This document shows, in pieces, positions 51,482-59,532 of a stretch of 64,000 nucleotides of DNA. A program made the position numbers and the translations under genes. The notes beneath the pieces were generated by a model. That model worked only from the letters and a program-made list of their open reading frames with translations, did not search any database and was not told the origin of the DNA. This DNA is from Dissulfurirhabdus thermomarina (GTDB taxonomy: Bacteria > Desulfobacterota > Dissulfuribacteria > Dissulfuribacterales > Dissulfurirhabdaceae): NCBI RefSeq assembly GCF_012979235.1, contig NZ_JAATWC010000010.1, positions 41,931 to 105,930 of the forward strand, read 5' to 3'. Within the stretch, counting starts at the first letter, position 1; each line of letters opens with the position of its first letter.

Positions 51482-53224
51482 TCAGGTGGCGGTGGCCCGG
51501 ATGACCTCCTCCACCGTGGTGATCCCCTCCAGGACCTTGCGGCAGGCGTCGTGCCGGAGCGGCGTCATCCCCTCCTTCATGGCCTGGCGCTTGATGCCCA
51601 TCTCGTCGGCCCGGTCGTGGATCATCTTTCGGATCTCGTCCGAGACGGCGAGCACCTCGTAGATGCCGATCCGGCCCCAGTAGCCGGTGTTCCGGCAGTA
51701 GCTGCACCCCTTGCCCCGGAGGATGCGGACGGGGTCGTCCGGGACCTCACACGAGAGGGCCCGGAGCTGGTCCGCGGGCACGGTGAGCTCCTCGCGGCAG
51801 CGGGGGCAGATCATCCGCACCAGCCGCTGGGCCACCACCCCGAGCAGGGTCGAGGCGATGAGGTAGGAGGGCAGGCCGAGGTCCATGAGCCGGGTCACGG
51901 CGCTGGCCGCGTCGTTGGTGTGGAGGGTGGAGAAGACGAGGTGTCCGGTGAGCGCCGCCTGGATGGCGTAGCGGGCGGTCTCGAGGTCGCGGATCTCGCC
52001 GATCATGATGACGTCCGGGTCCTGGCGGAGGATGTTGCGGAGGATGGAGGCGAAGGTGACGTCCACCGCGGGCTGGACCGCGATCTGGTTGAAGTCCTCG
52101 TGGATCATCTCCACGGGATCCTCCACGGTGACGATGTTGATCTCCGGGGAGTTCAAGTGCCGGAGGGTGGAATAGAGGGTGGTGGACTTGCCGCTCCCGG
52201 TGGGGCCCGTCATGAGGACGATGCCGTAGGTGTGCTGGAGGAATCGGGTGTAGGTCTCGAGGTCGCGCGGGGAGAAGCCCAGTTCCTCCAGGTTCCGGAA
52301 GAGGATGTCGGCGCTCTGGAGCCGGAGCACCATCTTCTCGCCGAAGGCCACGGGCACCGTGGAGACCCGGACCTCGGCCTCGTCGTCCTTCCAGGCGATC
52401 TTGAGGCGGCCGTCCTGGGGGCGGCGCTTCTCGGCGATGTCGAGCCGGGAGATGGCCTTGATCCGCGAGCAGATGGCCTCGTGGACCACCCGGGGGAGCC
52501 GGTGCACCACGTGGAGGACGCCGTCGATCCTGAGCCGCACCACGGACTCGTTGCGCTTCGGCTCGATGTGGATGTCGCTGGCCCGCTGCTCCATGGCGTA
52601 CTGGAGGAGGTGGTCCACGGCCTGCTGGATGTGCTTGTCGGAGTGGGCCCCCTCGATGCCCTGGAGCCGGATGAGCTGCTCCAGGTTGCTGATGTCGACC
52701 GAGGGCCCCTGGAGGAGGTCCTGGGCCGCGGCGATGGACTTCTTGAAGCCGAAGAACTCGCGGATGATCTGCTCGATGTCGCCTCTGGGGGCCACGGAGA
52801 GCCGGATGGCGGTCTTGCAGGCGCGCTCCACGTCCTGGCGGAGCTCCGCGTCCAGGGGGTCGTAGCAGGCCACCTCGAGGGTCTTGCCGTCCCACTCCAC
52901 CGGCAGGACCAGGCGCCGGCCCGCGAAGGAGGCGGGCAGCGTCCGGGTCACCACCTCCATGTCCAGGTCCAGGGGGTCCAGGCGGCGGAACCGCCAGCCC
53001 CGGTCCCCGGCCACCAGGGCGAGGATGTCCGCCTCCTCCAGGGGGCGGAGCGGGTCGTCCCGCCGGGGGAGCTTGAGGGAGTGGATCCACTGGACGAGGT
53101 CCTGGCCCCGCCGCCGGGGGATGGCGAGCTTGGCGCGGAGGGAGGCGGTCTGCTCCGGGGCGAGGTAGCCTGCGGCCTCGAGGCGCGGAAAGAGGTAGTC
53201 GGGGTCGTGGTAGGGGTGTGCCAT
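51482..53224 (-). CDS. Type II secretion / type IV pilus assembly ATPase (GspE/PilB family)
   Basis: A 580-residue hexameric ATPase that drives pilus or pseudopilus assembly. It has an N-terminal GSPII_E_N-type domain (about residues 60-160), then GPTGSGKSTTLYSTLRHL (Walker A, in part), IMIGEIRDLETARYA (Walker B region) and HTNDAASAVTRL. A CPRC ... CSYCRNTGYWGR zinc site, as in GspE, lies near the C terminus. No other pilus or secretion genes are adjacent, so GspE versus PilB cannot be decided. The promoter lies before prmA on the opposite strand. Confidence 0.92.
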   Translation of the reverse strand: MAHPYHDPDYLFPRLEAAGYLAPEQTASLRAKLAIPRRRGQDLVQWIHSLKLPRRDDPLRPLEEADILALVAGDRGWRFRRLDPLDLDMEVVTRTLPASFAGRRLVLPVEWDGKTLEVACYDPLDAELRQDVERACKTAIRLSVAPRGDIEQIIREFFGFKKSIAAAQDLLQGPSVDISNLEQLIRLQGIEGAHSDKHIQQAVDHLLQYAMEQRASDIHIEPKRNESVVRLRIDGVLHVVHRLPRVVHEAICSRIKAISRLDIAEKRRPQDGRLKIAWKDDEAEVRVSTVPVAFGEKMVLRLQSADILFRNLEELGFSPRDLETYTRFLQHTYGIVLMTGPTGSGKSTTLYSTLRHLNSPEINIVTVEDPVEMIHEDFNQIAVQPAVDVTFASILRNILRQDPDVIMIGEIRDLETARYAIQAALTGHLVFSTLHTNDAASAVTRLMDLGLPSYLIASTLLGVVAQRLVRMICPRCREELTVPADQLRALSCEVPDDPVRILRGKGCSYCRNTGYWGRIGIYEVLAVSDEIRKMIHDRADEMGIKRQAMKEGMTPLRHDACRKVLEGITTVEEVIRATAT

Positions 53225-53301
53225 GGGCGCGGGTTTCGTGGTACAAATGAAGGGCGGCCCGGGCGCGGGTGCCCGGGGCCCGTCAGTCTTTCTTTTCGGT
53301 T

Positions 53302-53330
53302 TCTCTACCCCGGAACACCACAAAAATCAA
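53302..53330 (-). promoter_or_regulatory. Predicted promoter of the secretion/pilus ATPase
   Basis: TTGATT (53330-53325) and TAGAGA (53307-53302) with a 17-base spacer on the minus strand. The leader to the start codon is about 70 bases and contains a long GC dyad (about 53254-53280). Confidence 0.5.
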
Positions 53331-53331
53331 A

Positions 53332-53347
53332 ACCGGCCGCGGCCGGT
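53332..53347. repeat. Perfect 16-bp palindrome between divergent genes
   Basis: ACCGGCCGCGGCCGGT reads the same on both strands. It lies between the promoter of the ATPase gene and the start of prmA and could be an operator. Confidence 0.4.
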
Positions 53348-53358
53348 CTCGGGATGCC

Positions 53359-54285
53359 ATGGACGAGAAGAACCGCGGGGACGAAAAGTGGATCGAGCTC
53401 CGGTTGGCGGTTCCGCCGGCCCACGTGGAGGCCGTGGCCGCCTTCCTCGCCGACGAGCTCGGCCGCGGGGTGGTGACCGGGGCCTGGATCGACCCGGAGG
53501 CGCCGCCGGAGCTGGCGGACGTCCGGGCCTACCTCACCCCGGCGGAGCGGGCGGGGGGGTTCCCGGGGCGCCTCGAGGCCTTCCTCCGCGGCCTCCGGCG
53601 GCTGTACCCGGGGTTTCCCGGGGCGCCGCCGGCGTACCGGGAACTGGCGGAGACGGACTGGAGCGAGGGATGGAAGCGGGACTTCGCCCCCTTCCGGGTG
53701 GGGCGCCGCTGGCTGGTCCGTCCCTCCTGGGCCGCGGCCGCCCCCCGCCCGGGGGACGTCATCCTCCAGATCGACCCGGGCCGGGCCTTCGGGACGGGCT
53801 CCCATGCCACCACGGCCCTGCTCCTGGAGCTCCTGGAGGCGGTCTGGCCGGCCGGAGAGGAAGGCGCCGGGCGGCCGGCGGTCCTGGACGTGGGGACCGG
53901 GACGGGGATCCTCGCCGTGGCGGCGGCCCGGCTGGGGGCGGCGGCTGTCACCGCGGTGGACGTGGACCCCGACGCCGTGGAGGCCGCGCGGAAGAACGCC
54001 CGGGTCAACGGCGTGGCGGCCGTGGTCCGGGTGGTCCGGGGCTCGGCCGATGCGGCCTCCGGCGCCTTCGACCTCGTCCTCGCCAACATCGAGCGGAACG
54101 TCCTCCTGGATCTTGCGCCGCTGCTCGCCGGGCGGTGCCGTCCCGGCGGCCGGCTCCTTCTCTCGGGGCTTCTTGCGGCGCAGGGGGGCGAGGTGGCCGC
54201 CGCCTTCCGGGCGCACGGCTTCCGGATCGACCGCGAGGCCCGCCGCGACGAGTGGTGCGCCCTCTCCCTGGTGAAGGGGGCCTGA
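53359..54285 (+). CDS. prmA: Ribosomal protein L11 methyltransferase
   Basis: A 308-residue methyltransferase that trimethylates ribosomal protein L11. The N-terminal L11-binding domain is followed by QIDPGRAFGTGSHATTALLL, then motif I VLDVGTGTGILAVAAARLGA, VTAVDVDPDAVEAARKNARVNG and the NIERNVLLDL segment with the NxE-type catalytic-site region. Start ATG 53359 has no strong ribosome site. TGA overlaps the rsmE ATG by one base. Confidence 0.94.
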   Translation: MDEKNRGDEKWIELRLAVPPAHVEAVAAFLADELGRGVVTGAWIDPEAPPELADVRAYLTPAERAGGFPGRLEAFLRGLRRLYPGFPGAPPAYRELAETDWSEGWKRDFAPFRVGRRWLVRPSWAAAAPRPGDVILQIDPGRAFGTGSHATTALLLELLEAVWPAGEEGAGRPAVLDVGTGTGILAVAAARLGAAAVTAVDVDPDAVEAARKNARVNGVAAVVRVVRGSADAASGAFDLVLANIERNVLLDLAPLLAGRCRPGGRLLLSGLLAAQGGEVAAAFRAHGFRIDREARRDEWCALSLVKGA

Positions 54286-55052
54286 TGCATCCCCGGTTCT
54301 TCCTCCTCCCCGAGGGGACGCGCCCGGGCCCGGACGGCACGGTGGCGCTCGCCGGGGAGGAGGCGGTGCATCTGCGGCGGGTGCTCCGCCTCCGGGAGGG
54401 GGACCGGGTGCATCTCGCCGACGGCACGGGCTGGCGCGCCCCGGCTCGGGTTCGCCGCATCGGGGCCGGGAGGGGGAACGGGCCCCGGGTGGTCCTGGAG
54501 CTGGCCGGGCCGGCGGAGGAGGTGGACGACCTCGTCCCGGTCCACCTCTTGGTCGCCGTTCTCAAGAAGGAGGCCATGGACTGGCTCGTCCAGAAGGCCG
54601 CCGAGCTGGGGGCGGCCCGCCTCCAGCCGGTGGTGACGGCGCGCACCGTGGTCCGGCTCGACTCGAGCCGGGCCGGGGCCCGGCTGGAGCGGTGGCGGGG
54701 GCTGGCCCGCCAGGCCCTCAAGCAGTGCCGGGGGGGGCGGGTCACCGAGGTGGCCCCGGTGGCGCCGCTGGAGGCGGCTCTCGCCGCCTGCGCCGGGCTC
54801 CCCGGGCGCTTCTTCCTGTGGGAGGGCGGGGGGCGGCCCCTGGCCCGGGCCTGGGCGGAGTTGGGGCGGCCCTTGCCGTGCGCGGTGCTCGTGGGCCCGG
54901 AAGGCGGGTTCGAGGCGGGCGAGGCCGCCCGGGTCGAGGCGGCGGGGTTCGTGCCGGCCGGCCTCGGTCCCCGCATCCTCCGCGGCGAGACGGCGGCCGT
55001 GGCCGCCCTGGCCGTGCTGGCCGGGTTGCGCGGCGGCGGGGCGGGGCCGTGA
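54285..55052 (+). CDS. rsmE: 16S rRNA (uracil1498-N3)-methyltransferase
   Basis: A 255-residue SPOUT (knotted) methyltransferase that modifies U1498 of 16S rRNA. It has an N-terminal PUA-like domain with HLRRVLRLREGD, then KKEAMDWLVQKAAELGA, the AVLVGPEGGFEAGEA SAM-binding knot and GFVPAGLGPRILRGETAAVA. It commonly follows prmA, as here. The stop overlaps the GTG of the next gene. Confidence 0.95.
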   Translation: MHPRFFLLPEGTRPGPDGTVALAGEEAVHLRRVLRLREGDRVHLADGTGWRAPARVRRIGAGRGNGPRVVLELAGPAEEVDDLVPVHLLVAVLKKEAMDWLVQKAAELGAARLQPVVTARTVVRLDSSRAGARLERWRGLARQALKQCRGGRVTEVAPVAPLEAALAACAGLPGRFFLWEGGGRPLARAWAELGRPLPCAVLVGPEGGFEAGEAARVEAAGFVPAGLGPRILRGETAAVAALAVLAGLRGGGAGP

Positions 55053-56137
55053 GCGCCCGCCGCCACGCCCTCGTCCTCGCCGGGGGGACGGGTACCCGGC
55101 TCTGGCCCCTGAGCCGCCGGGCCCGGCCGAAGCAGTTCCTTCGCCTCGGCGGGGGGGAGCGGACGCTCCTCCAGGCCGCCGTGGACCGGGTCCGGCCCCT
55201 GGTGCCCCCCGAGCGCCTCTGGGTCGTGGCCAAGCCCTGGATGGCCGGCGAGGTGCACCGCGAGGTCCCGGATCTCCCGGAGGAGCACCTCCTCCTCGAG
55301 CCCTGTCCCCGGGGGACCGCCGCCGCGGTGCTCCTCGGGGCCCTGGCGGTGATGGGGCGCGACCCGGAGGCGGTCCTGGCCGTCCTGCCCTCGGACCACG
55401 TGGTGGGAGACGCGGCGGCCTTCCGGCGGGTGCTCGATGCGGCCTTCCGGTGGGCCGCGGACCACCCGGACATCGTGGCCGTGGGCCTGCGGCCCCGGCG
55501 GCCCGAGACGGCCTTCGGCTACGTCGAGACGGCGGCGTGCCTCGGCACCTGCAGCGGCGTCCCGTGTCACCGGGCCGCCTCCTTCCACGAGAAGCCCGGC
55601 CGGGCCGAGGCCGAGGCCTTCCTGCGCTCCGGCCGGCACTATTGGAACGCGGGGATGGCGCTCTTCCGGCCCGGCGTCCTCGTCGAGACGGTGGAGCGCC
55701 GGGCGCCGGCGCTCGCCGCGGCCCTCGGGGGGCTCCGCGCCGCCCTGGGGGGGCCGGCCGCCGGGCTCGAGGCGGCCTACGCGGCCCTGCCGCCCGATTC
55801 CCTGGACGTGGCCCTCCTCGAGCAGGCGGACAACCTCGTGGTCTTCGAGGCGGACTTCGACTGGCACGACGTGGGGCTCTGGGAGGGGCTCCGCGAGATG
55901 GCGGGCCGGGACCCGTCGGGGAACGCCCTCCTGGGCGGGGGCGAGGCGGTGCTCCTCGACGCGGCGGGGCTCACGGTGCACGTGGAGGCGGGGCGGCTCG
56001 TGGCGGCCCTGGGGGTCCGGGACCTCGTGGTCGCCGTGGTGGGTGAGGCGGTCCTCGTGTGCCCGCGGGACCGGATCGACGACCTCCCGCGCCTCGTGGC
56101 CGAGCTGGAGCGGCGGGGCCGGGGGCGGTTCCTCTGA
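55049..56137 (+). CDS. manC: Mannose-1-phosphate guanylyltransferase (short form)
   Basis: Makes GDP-mannose from mannose-1-phosphate and GTP for polysaccharide or glycoconjugate synthesis. The 362-residue protein opens LVLAGGTGTRLWPLSRRARP then KQFL, the pyrophosphorylase signature. It continues with PCPRGTAAAVLLGALAV, VLPSDHVV, SFHEKPGRAEAEAFL and the FDWHDVGLWEGL motif. It lacks the C-terminal phosphomannose isomerase domain of bifunctional ManC. GTG 55049 overlaps the rsmE stop. Confidence 0.93.
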   Translation: MSARRHALVLAGGTGTRLWPLSRRARPKQFLRLGGGERTLLQAAVDRVRPLVPPERLWVVAKPWMAGEVHREVPDLPEEHLLLEPCPRGTAAAVLLGALAVMGRDPEAVLAVLPSDHVVGDAAAFRRVLDAAFRWAADHPDIVAVGLRPRRPETAFGYVETAACLGTCSGVPCHRAASFHEKPGRAEAEAFLRSGRHYWNAGMALFRPGVLVETVERRAPALAAALGGLRAALGGPAAGLEAAYAALPPDSLDVALLEQADNLVVFEADFDWHDVGLWEGLREMAGRDPSGNALLGGGEAVLLDAAGLTVHVEAGRLVAALGVRDLVVAVVGEAVLVCPRDRIDDLPRLVAELERRGRGRFL

Positions 56138-56154
56138 GGGCCCCGGCCGCCGCC

Positions 56155-57537
56155 TCAGGCAGCGGTGAGGCCGGGGCCGGTGGCGGCGATCCGGTAGAGG
56201 ACGTCTTCCAGGGCCAGGCCGATGGCCGTCTCGTCTTCGAGGTCCCAGCCGCCGTGCCGTCTCGGGGCCAGGCGGGCGGCGCAGACGTCGGTCAGGTTGG
56301 CGAACCACTTCCGGGCGAGGTTGCCCTTCCGGAGACGGTCGAGGACCTCGCGGCGCCGGGCCTCGAAGGCGGCGGGCGAGGGGGCCTCCATGACGTTTCC
56401 CATGGCGTAGGCGGGCTGCATGGTCTCCGGGCAGGGATAGACGGTGCCGTCCGGGCCGATGGCGATCCGGTTCATGATGCCGCTGCAGAGGTAGGCGCGG
56501 CGGATCCGGGTGGGGGCCGTGACGGCCTCGATCAGTTCGTTGATGCCGCCGATGGCGATGTCCTCGCCGCGGGCCCGGGTCTCGAAGAAGAAGTCCAGCA
56601 TCTCGGCGTAATAGCGCCGGAGCCGGTCGCCGCTCACGATGTCGTCCGCGAAGCGGGCGCTCTGCCGGCCCTCCACGCAGGTGCAGCTCAGGCGGCCGGT
56701 GAAGCCCGCCAGGTAGGCCAGGATGGGTTTCAGCTCCGGCGGATGGCGGCGGCTGTACGTCATCTCCAGCATGTCCAGGCAGCGGTGGCGCTCGAGGCGG
56801 CGGATGCCCGCCAGGACGTCGTCGAAGCTGCCCCGGCCGTCCGGGTGGGGCCGGGTCAGGTCGTGGACCTCCGGGGGGCCGTCGATGCTCACCGATACGC
56901 GGACGCCGTGGGCCGCCAGCATGGCCGCGATGTCGTCGGTCACCAGGGTGGCGTTGGTGGTCATCCCGTAGGCCAGGTCATGGCCGGCGGCCCGCGCGTG
57001 ATCGAGCACGGCGCGGATGGCCGGGAGGTTCAGGAGGGGCTCCCCGCCGAAGAGGCCGATATCCTTCGCGCCCAGGGCCACGGCGAAGTCCACGGCGCGG
57101 CGGGCGACCTCCGGGGGCATCAGGGCTCGGCGGGGGCGCCTTTCATAGTAGGCACCGTAGCAATAGGTGCACCGGAGGTTGCAGGCCTCGGCGAGGACGA
57201 GCTGGACGGAGACCGGGGACGTCAGGGGTTGTTCGACGACCCGGCGCCGGTAGACTTCGCCGAAGAGCTCCAGCAGCCACTCCCGGGTCTCCGGGGCCCG
57301 GAGGGGGCCGTCCCATGCCGGGGCGAGCGCTTGGCCGGGGTCGCAGAGGGCGTGGAGCGCCTCCGCATGGCGGGAGGGCACCCGGCGCAGGACACCGCTC
57401 GTGGTTCCGTAGGCCACCCACCCGCCCGCCCTTTCAAAGAGATGGAGGTCCCGCCGGAAGACTTCGGCGATGTATCCCCAGACCTCGGGGGCCCCGGCGG
57501 CCGTGGCCGGTGCCGGTTCGTCGGAATGCGGGGGCAC
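56155..57537 (-). CDS. Radical SAM/SPASM-like peptide maturase candidate
   Basis: A 460-residue radical SAM enzyme. The N-terminal 110 or so residues (FRRDLHLFERAGGWVAYGTT, in part) resemble the peptide-recognition domains found at this end of RiPP maturases. The [4Fe-4S]-SAM motif is CNLRCTYC in EACNLRCTYCYG, followed by GLFGGEPLLN and SVSIDGPPEVHD. The C-terminal SPASM region is reduced: LCSGIMNRIAIGPDGTVYPC and DVCAARL retain only some of the usual cysteines. GTG 57537 is 19 bases after the stop of the small protein gene 57557-57772, so it is the third gene of that operon. It probably modifies one or both small proteins; the chemistry is unknown. Confidence 0.8.
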   Translation of the reverse strand: MPPHSDEPAPATAAGAPEVWGYIAEVFRRDLHLFERAGGWVAYGTTSGVLRRVPSRHAEALHALCDPGQALAPAWDGPLRAPETREWLLELFGEVYRRRVVEQPLTSPVSVQLVLAEACNLRCTYCYGAYYERRPRRALMPPEVARRAVDFAVALGAKDIGLFGGEPLLNLPAIRAVLDHARAAGHDLAYGMTTNATLVTDDIAAMLAAHGVRVSVSIDGPPEVHDLTRPHPDGRGSFDDVLAGIRRLERHRCLDMLEMTYSRRHPPELKPILAYLAGFTGRLSCTCVEGRQSARFADDIVSGDRLRRYYAEMLDFFFETRARGEDIAIGGINELIEAVTAPTRIRRAYLCSGIMNRIAIGPDGTVYPCPETMQPAYAMGNVMEAPSPAAFEARRREVLDRLRKGNLARKWFANLTDVCAARLAPRRHGGWDLEDETAIGLALEDVLYRIAATGPGLTAA

Positions 57538-57556
57538 GTGCCTCGGCGTCGGGGGC

Positions 57557-57772
57557 CTAGCGCCCGCCGCCCCGGAGGATGGCCTCGAGTGCGGACCTGA
57601 GGCGCTCGGTAGGTTCGAGGTCCAGGGCGGCGACCACGTCTTCCACCCGATCTTCCGGGAGCTCGACCTCAATCCGGAGGGACAGGGGGGCGTCCTTGTT
57701 GCAGACGAGGCCGGCCACCTTGGCCACCCCGAGCCGCTTGAGGACGGCGAGTTCGTCCTTGATGTCCGGCAT
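57557..57772 (-). CDS. Small protein with single conserved Cys, paralogue of the next
   Basis: A 71-residue protein with no signal peptide and only one cysteine (VCNKDAP). It is very similar along its whole length to the 78-residue neighbour: shared blocks include KVAGLVCNK, LRIEVE, DVVAALDLEPT and RLRSALEAILRG. AGGAGAG precedes ATG 57772. It lies directly before a radical SAM gene, which suggests it is a substrate or partner of that enzyme. No variable core region is obvious, so a classic RiPP precursor is not certain. Confidence 0.7.
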   Translation of the reverse strand: MPDIKDELAVLKRLGVAKVAGLVCNKDAPLSLRIEVELPEDRVEDVVAALDLEPTERLRSALEAILRGGGR

Positions 57773-57803
57773 GGTCTCTCCTCCTTACGGCATGCCTGGG
57801 GCT

Positions 57804-58040
57804 TCAGCCCCGGTGCTCCGCCTTTTTGAACCCCCGGAGGATGGCCTCGAGTGCGGACCTGAGGCGGTCGGTGGGTTCGAGGTCCAGGGCGGCGACCACG
57901 TCCGCGACCTGGTCCTGGGGGACCTCCACCTCGATCCGGAGCGTCACCGGGGCCTTCTTGTTGCAGACGAGGCCGGCCACCTTCGCCGTGCCCAGGCGCT
58001 TGAGGACCTTGAGTTCATCCTTCAGGTTTTTCGCGTCCAT
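57804..58040 (-). CDS. Small protein with single conserved Cys, paralogue of the previous
   Basis: A 78-residue protein beginning MDAKNLKDELKVLKRLG, with an AKVAGLVCNKKAP motif, an LRIEVEVP strand and a final helix RLRSALEAILRGFKKAE. AAGGAGGA five bases before ATG 58040 is a strong ribosome site. It is the promoter-proximal gene of the leftward operon. It and its copy arose by a tandem duplication. The conserved VCNK and helical ends would allow a peptide or carrier role with the radical SAM enzyme; this is an inference. Confidence 0.72.
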   Translation of the reverse strand: MDAKNLKDELKVLKRLGTAKVAGLVCNKKAPVTLRIEVEVPQDQVADVVAALDLEPTDRLRSALEAILRGFKKAEHRG

Positions 58041-58089
58041 CCATCTCCTCCTTGATGTTTTTCATGTCGGGTCTCGGAAACTGGCAACC

Positions 58090-58118
58090 ATGGTATCTAT
58101 AAAAACCTACATGTTCAA
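58090..58118 (-). promoter_or_regulatory. Predicted promoter of the leftward small-protein operon
   Basis: TTGAAC (58118-58113) and TACCAT (58095-58090) with a 17-base spacer on the minus strand, about 50 bases before the first small protein gene. Confidence 0.45.
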
Positions 58119-58177
58119 GCGGAAAATGTAAAAAAAGAATAAACAAAAATTAATACATAGAAAATTGAATACGAAAG

Positions 58178-58210
58178 AAGTCACCGCCCCGGTGCATACG
58201 AAGTCACCGC
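58178..58210 (+). promoter_or_regulatory. Two 11-bp direct repeats, likely activator sites
   Basis: GAAGTCACCGC occurs at 58178-58188 and again at 58200-58210, exactly 22 bases apart, and the second copy ends seven bases before the -35 box of the rightward operon. Sites in tandem on one face of the helix next to a -35 box are typical of activator proteins. Confidence 0.6.
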
Positions 58211-58216
58211 ACAGCC

Positions 58217-58245
58217 TTGACGGCGCCGGGGGGGCGGTCCATAAT
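58217..58245 (+). promoter_or_regulatory. Strong predicted promoter of the rightward radical SAM operon
   Basis: TTGACG (58217-58222) and CATAAT (58240-58245), spacer 17 bases. It would produce a 5' leader of about 130 bases before the first ORF at 58384. Confidence 0.6.
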
Positions 58246-58383
58246 CTCCGCCATACACAGGATGGGCCCGAAGGGTGCCCGTGTTGGCCGTCGATCACGA
58301 GAGTTCGTTTCCCCTTTCCGCGGTTCAAGGGGCGGTGCGAGGGCATCGCCCGCGTGGAGAGGTCCGACAGGGAGGTGGGGTCC

Positions 58384-58572
58384 ATGGAAGATGGCCAGAT
58401 TCGTTTCTGCCGGGAGGAGAACGCGGCCCTTGGAAAGGCCGCCGTCTCCCGCGGCGCCGCGGGGGACTTCGGCCTTTCCGGGGCCGCGGACCCGCTCCAT
58501 GCCGGCGGCCGGCGGCCGGTCGTCTCGGGCCGGGGCACCGGCGGTCTTACCCCGCACGCCGGGGTGGGCTGA
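58384..58572 (+). CDS. Small ORF at the head of the radical SAM operon
   Basis: A 62-residue ORF with ATG 58384 and a GGGAGG eight bases upstream. The product begins MEDGQIRFCREENAALGKAA and continues as a Gly/Ala/Arg-rich tail with a single Cys. Its stop lies 12 bases before the aldo/keto reductase start, so it could couple translation. It could be a peptide substrate of the pathway or just a coupling peptide. Composition does not distinguish it well from random GC-rich sequence. Confidence 0.4.
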   Translation: MEDGQIRFCREENAALGKAAVSRGAAGDFGLSGAADPLHAGGRRPVVSGRGTGGLTPHAGVG

Positions 58573-58584
58573 GGCGCCCCGGCG

Positions 58585-59532
58585 GTGGGTGCGGCGCCCC
58601 CGGTGGAGGCCACGTCCGGCGGTCGCGCACGGCTGGGCATCCGCCGGCTCGGCCGCACCGGTTTCCGCGTCTCGGAGATCGGCTTCGGCGCCTGGGGGAT
58701 CGGGGGGGCGGCGGCGCCCGGCTATGGTCCCACCGATGACGAGACCTCGATGGCCGCGGTCCGGTTGGCCGTTGAGCTCGGCTGCACTTTTTTCGACACC
58801 GCGGACAGCTACGGGTTCGGCCACAGCGAGCGGCTGCTCGGCCGGGCCCTGGGGGCCGTCCGGGACGGGGTCTTCATCGCCACCAAGGCCGGCTACGACT
58901 TCTATCACGGGCCGCCCCGGCCGAATTTCGCCCCGGCCTATCTCCGGTGGGCCCTCGAACAGAGCCTGCGCCGGTTGCAGGCCGAGTCCGTGGATCTCTT
59001 CCAGCTGCACGATCCGCCCGCGGCCGTGCTCTTCGACCCCCGTGTGGTGGCGGTGCTTCGTGCCCTCAAGGCGGAAGGCAAGGCCCGGGCCGTGGGCGTC
59101 TCCGCGGCCACCGTGGAGGACGCCTTCTGGGCCCTGCAGGCGGGCTGGCCGGAGACCGTCCAGGTGCACTACCACATGCTGGCCCCGGAGGCAGAGGCGC
59201 TCTTCCCCCTGGCGGCGGCCCGGGGGGTCGGGATCATCGCCCGGGAGCCCCTGGCCAACGGCGTGTTGACCGGGAAGTTCGGCCCCCGGCCCCGGCTGGC
59301 CCCGGGAGACATCCGGGCCCGGAGGGGGGCCGCATACTGGGCCCGGGCGACGGCTGCGGCGGCGCGGCTGGCCCGGTTTTGCCGGGAGGGGGAGACTCCT
59401 ACCCAGCTGGCGTTGCGGTTCGTGCTGGAGCGGCCCGAGGTGTCGGTCGTGGTCTGCGGGTGCAAGACACCCGCCCAGGTCAGGGAAAACCTGAGGGAGG
59501 TGCGACGTGGTGCAACAACAAGCGACGGCTAG
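58585..59532 (+). CDS. Aldo/keto reductase
   Basis: A 315-residue NADPH-dependent TIM-barrel oxidoreductase. It has the RRLGRTGFRVSEIGFGAWGIG start (in part), catalytic Asp and Tyr in TFFDTADSYGFGHSERLLG, Lys in ATKAGYD and His in FQLHDPPA, then the C-terminal CGCKTPAQVRENL nucleotide motif. The GTG 58585 start is uncertain; the fold begins about residue 16. It overlaps the PqqD-like gene by 26 bases and is therefore part of the radical SAM operon. It may reduce an intermediate or restore a modified residue; this is inferred from position. Confidence 0.88.
   Translation: MGAAPPVEATSGGRARLGIRRLGRTGFRVSEIGFGAWGIGGAAAPGYGPTDDETSMAAVRLAVELGCTFFDTADSYGFGHSERLLGRALGAVRDGVFIATKAGYDFYHGPPRPNFAPAYLRWALEQSLRRLQAESVDLFQLHDPPAAVLFDPRVVAVLRALKAEGKARAVGVSAATVEDAFWALQAGWPETVQVHYHMLAPEAEALFPLAAARGVGIIAREPLANGVLTGKFGPRPRLAPGDIRARRGAAYWARATAAAARLARFCREGETPTQLALRFVLERPEVSVVVCGCKTPAQVRENLREVRRGATTSDG

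Larger units (their letters stand above)
58041..58383. other. 343-base divergent regulatory spacer
   Basis: The spacer between the two radical SAM/peptide loci. The left part (about 58085-58170) is strikingly AT-rich compared with the flanks. It holds one predicted promoter pointing left, two direct repeats and one predicted promoter pointing right, then about 130 bases of leader before the first rightward ORF. No further gene is supported inside it. Confidence 0.7.

Noticed and set aside
56155..56330. Frameshift in the SPASM region of the leftward radical SAM enzyme
   Set aside because: Other frames give Arg/Pro-rich sequence without Cys motifs, and the current frame continues plausibly to the stop, so the reduced Cys set appears genuine.
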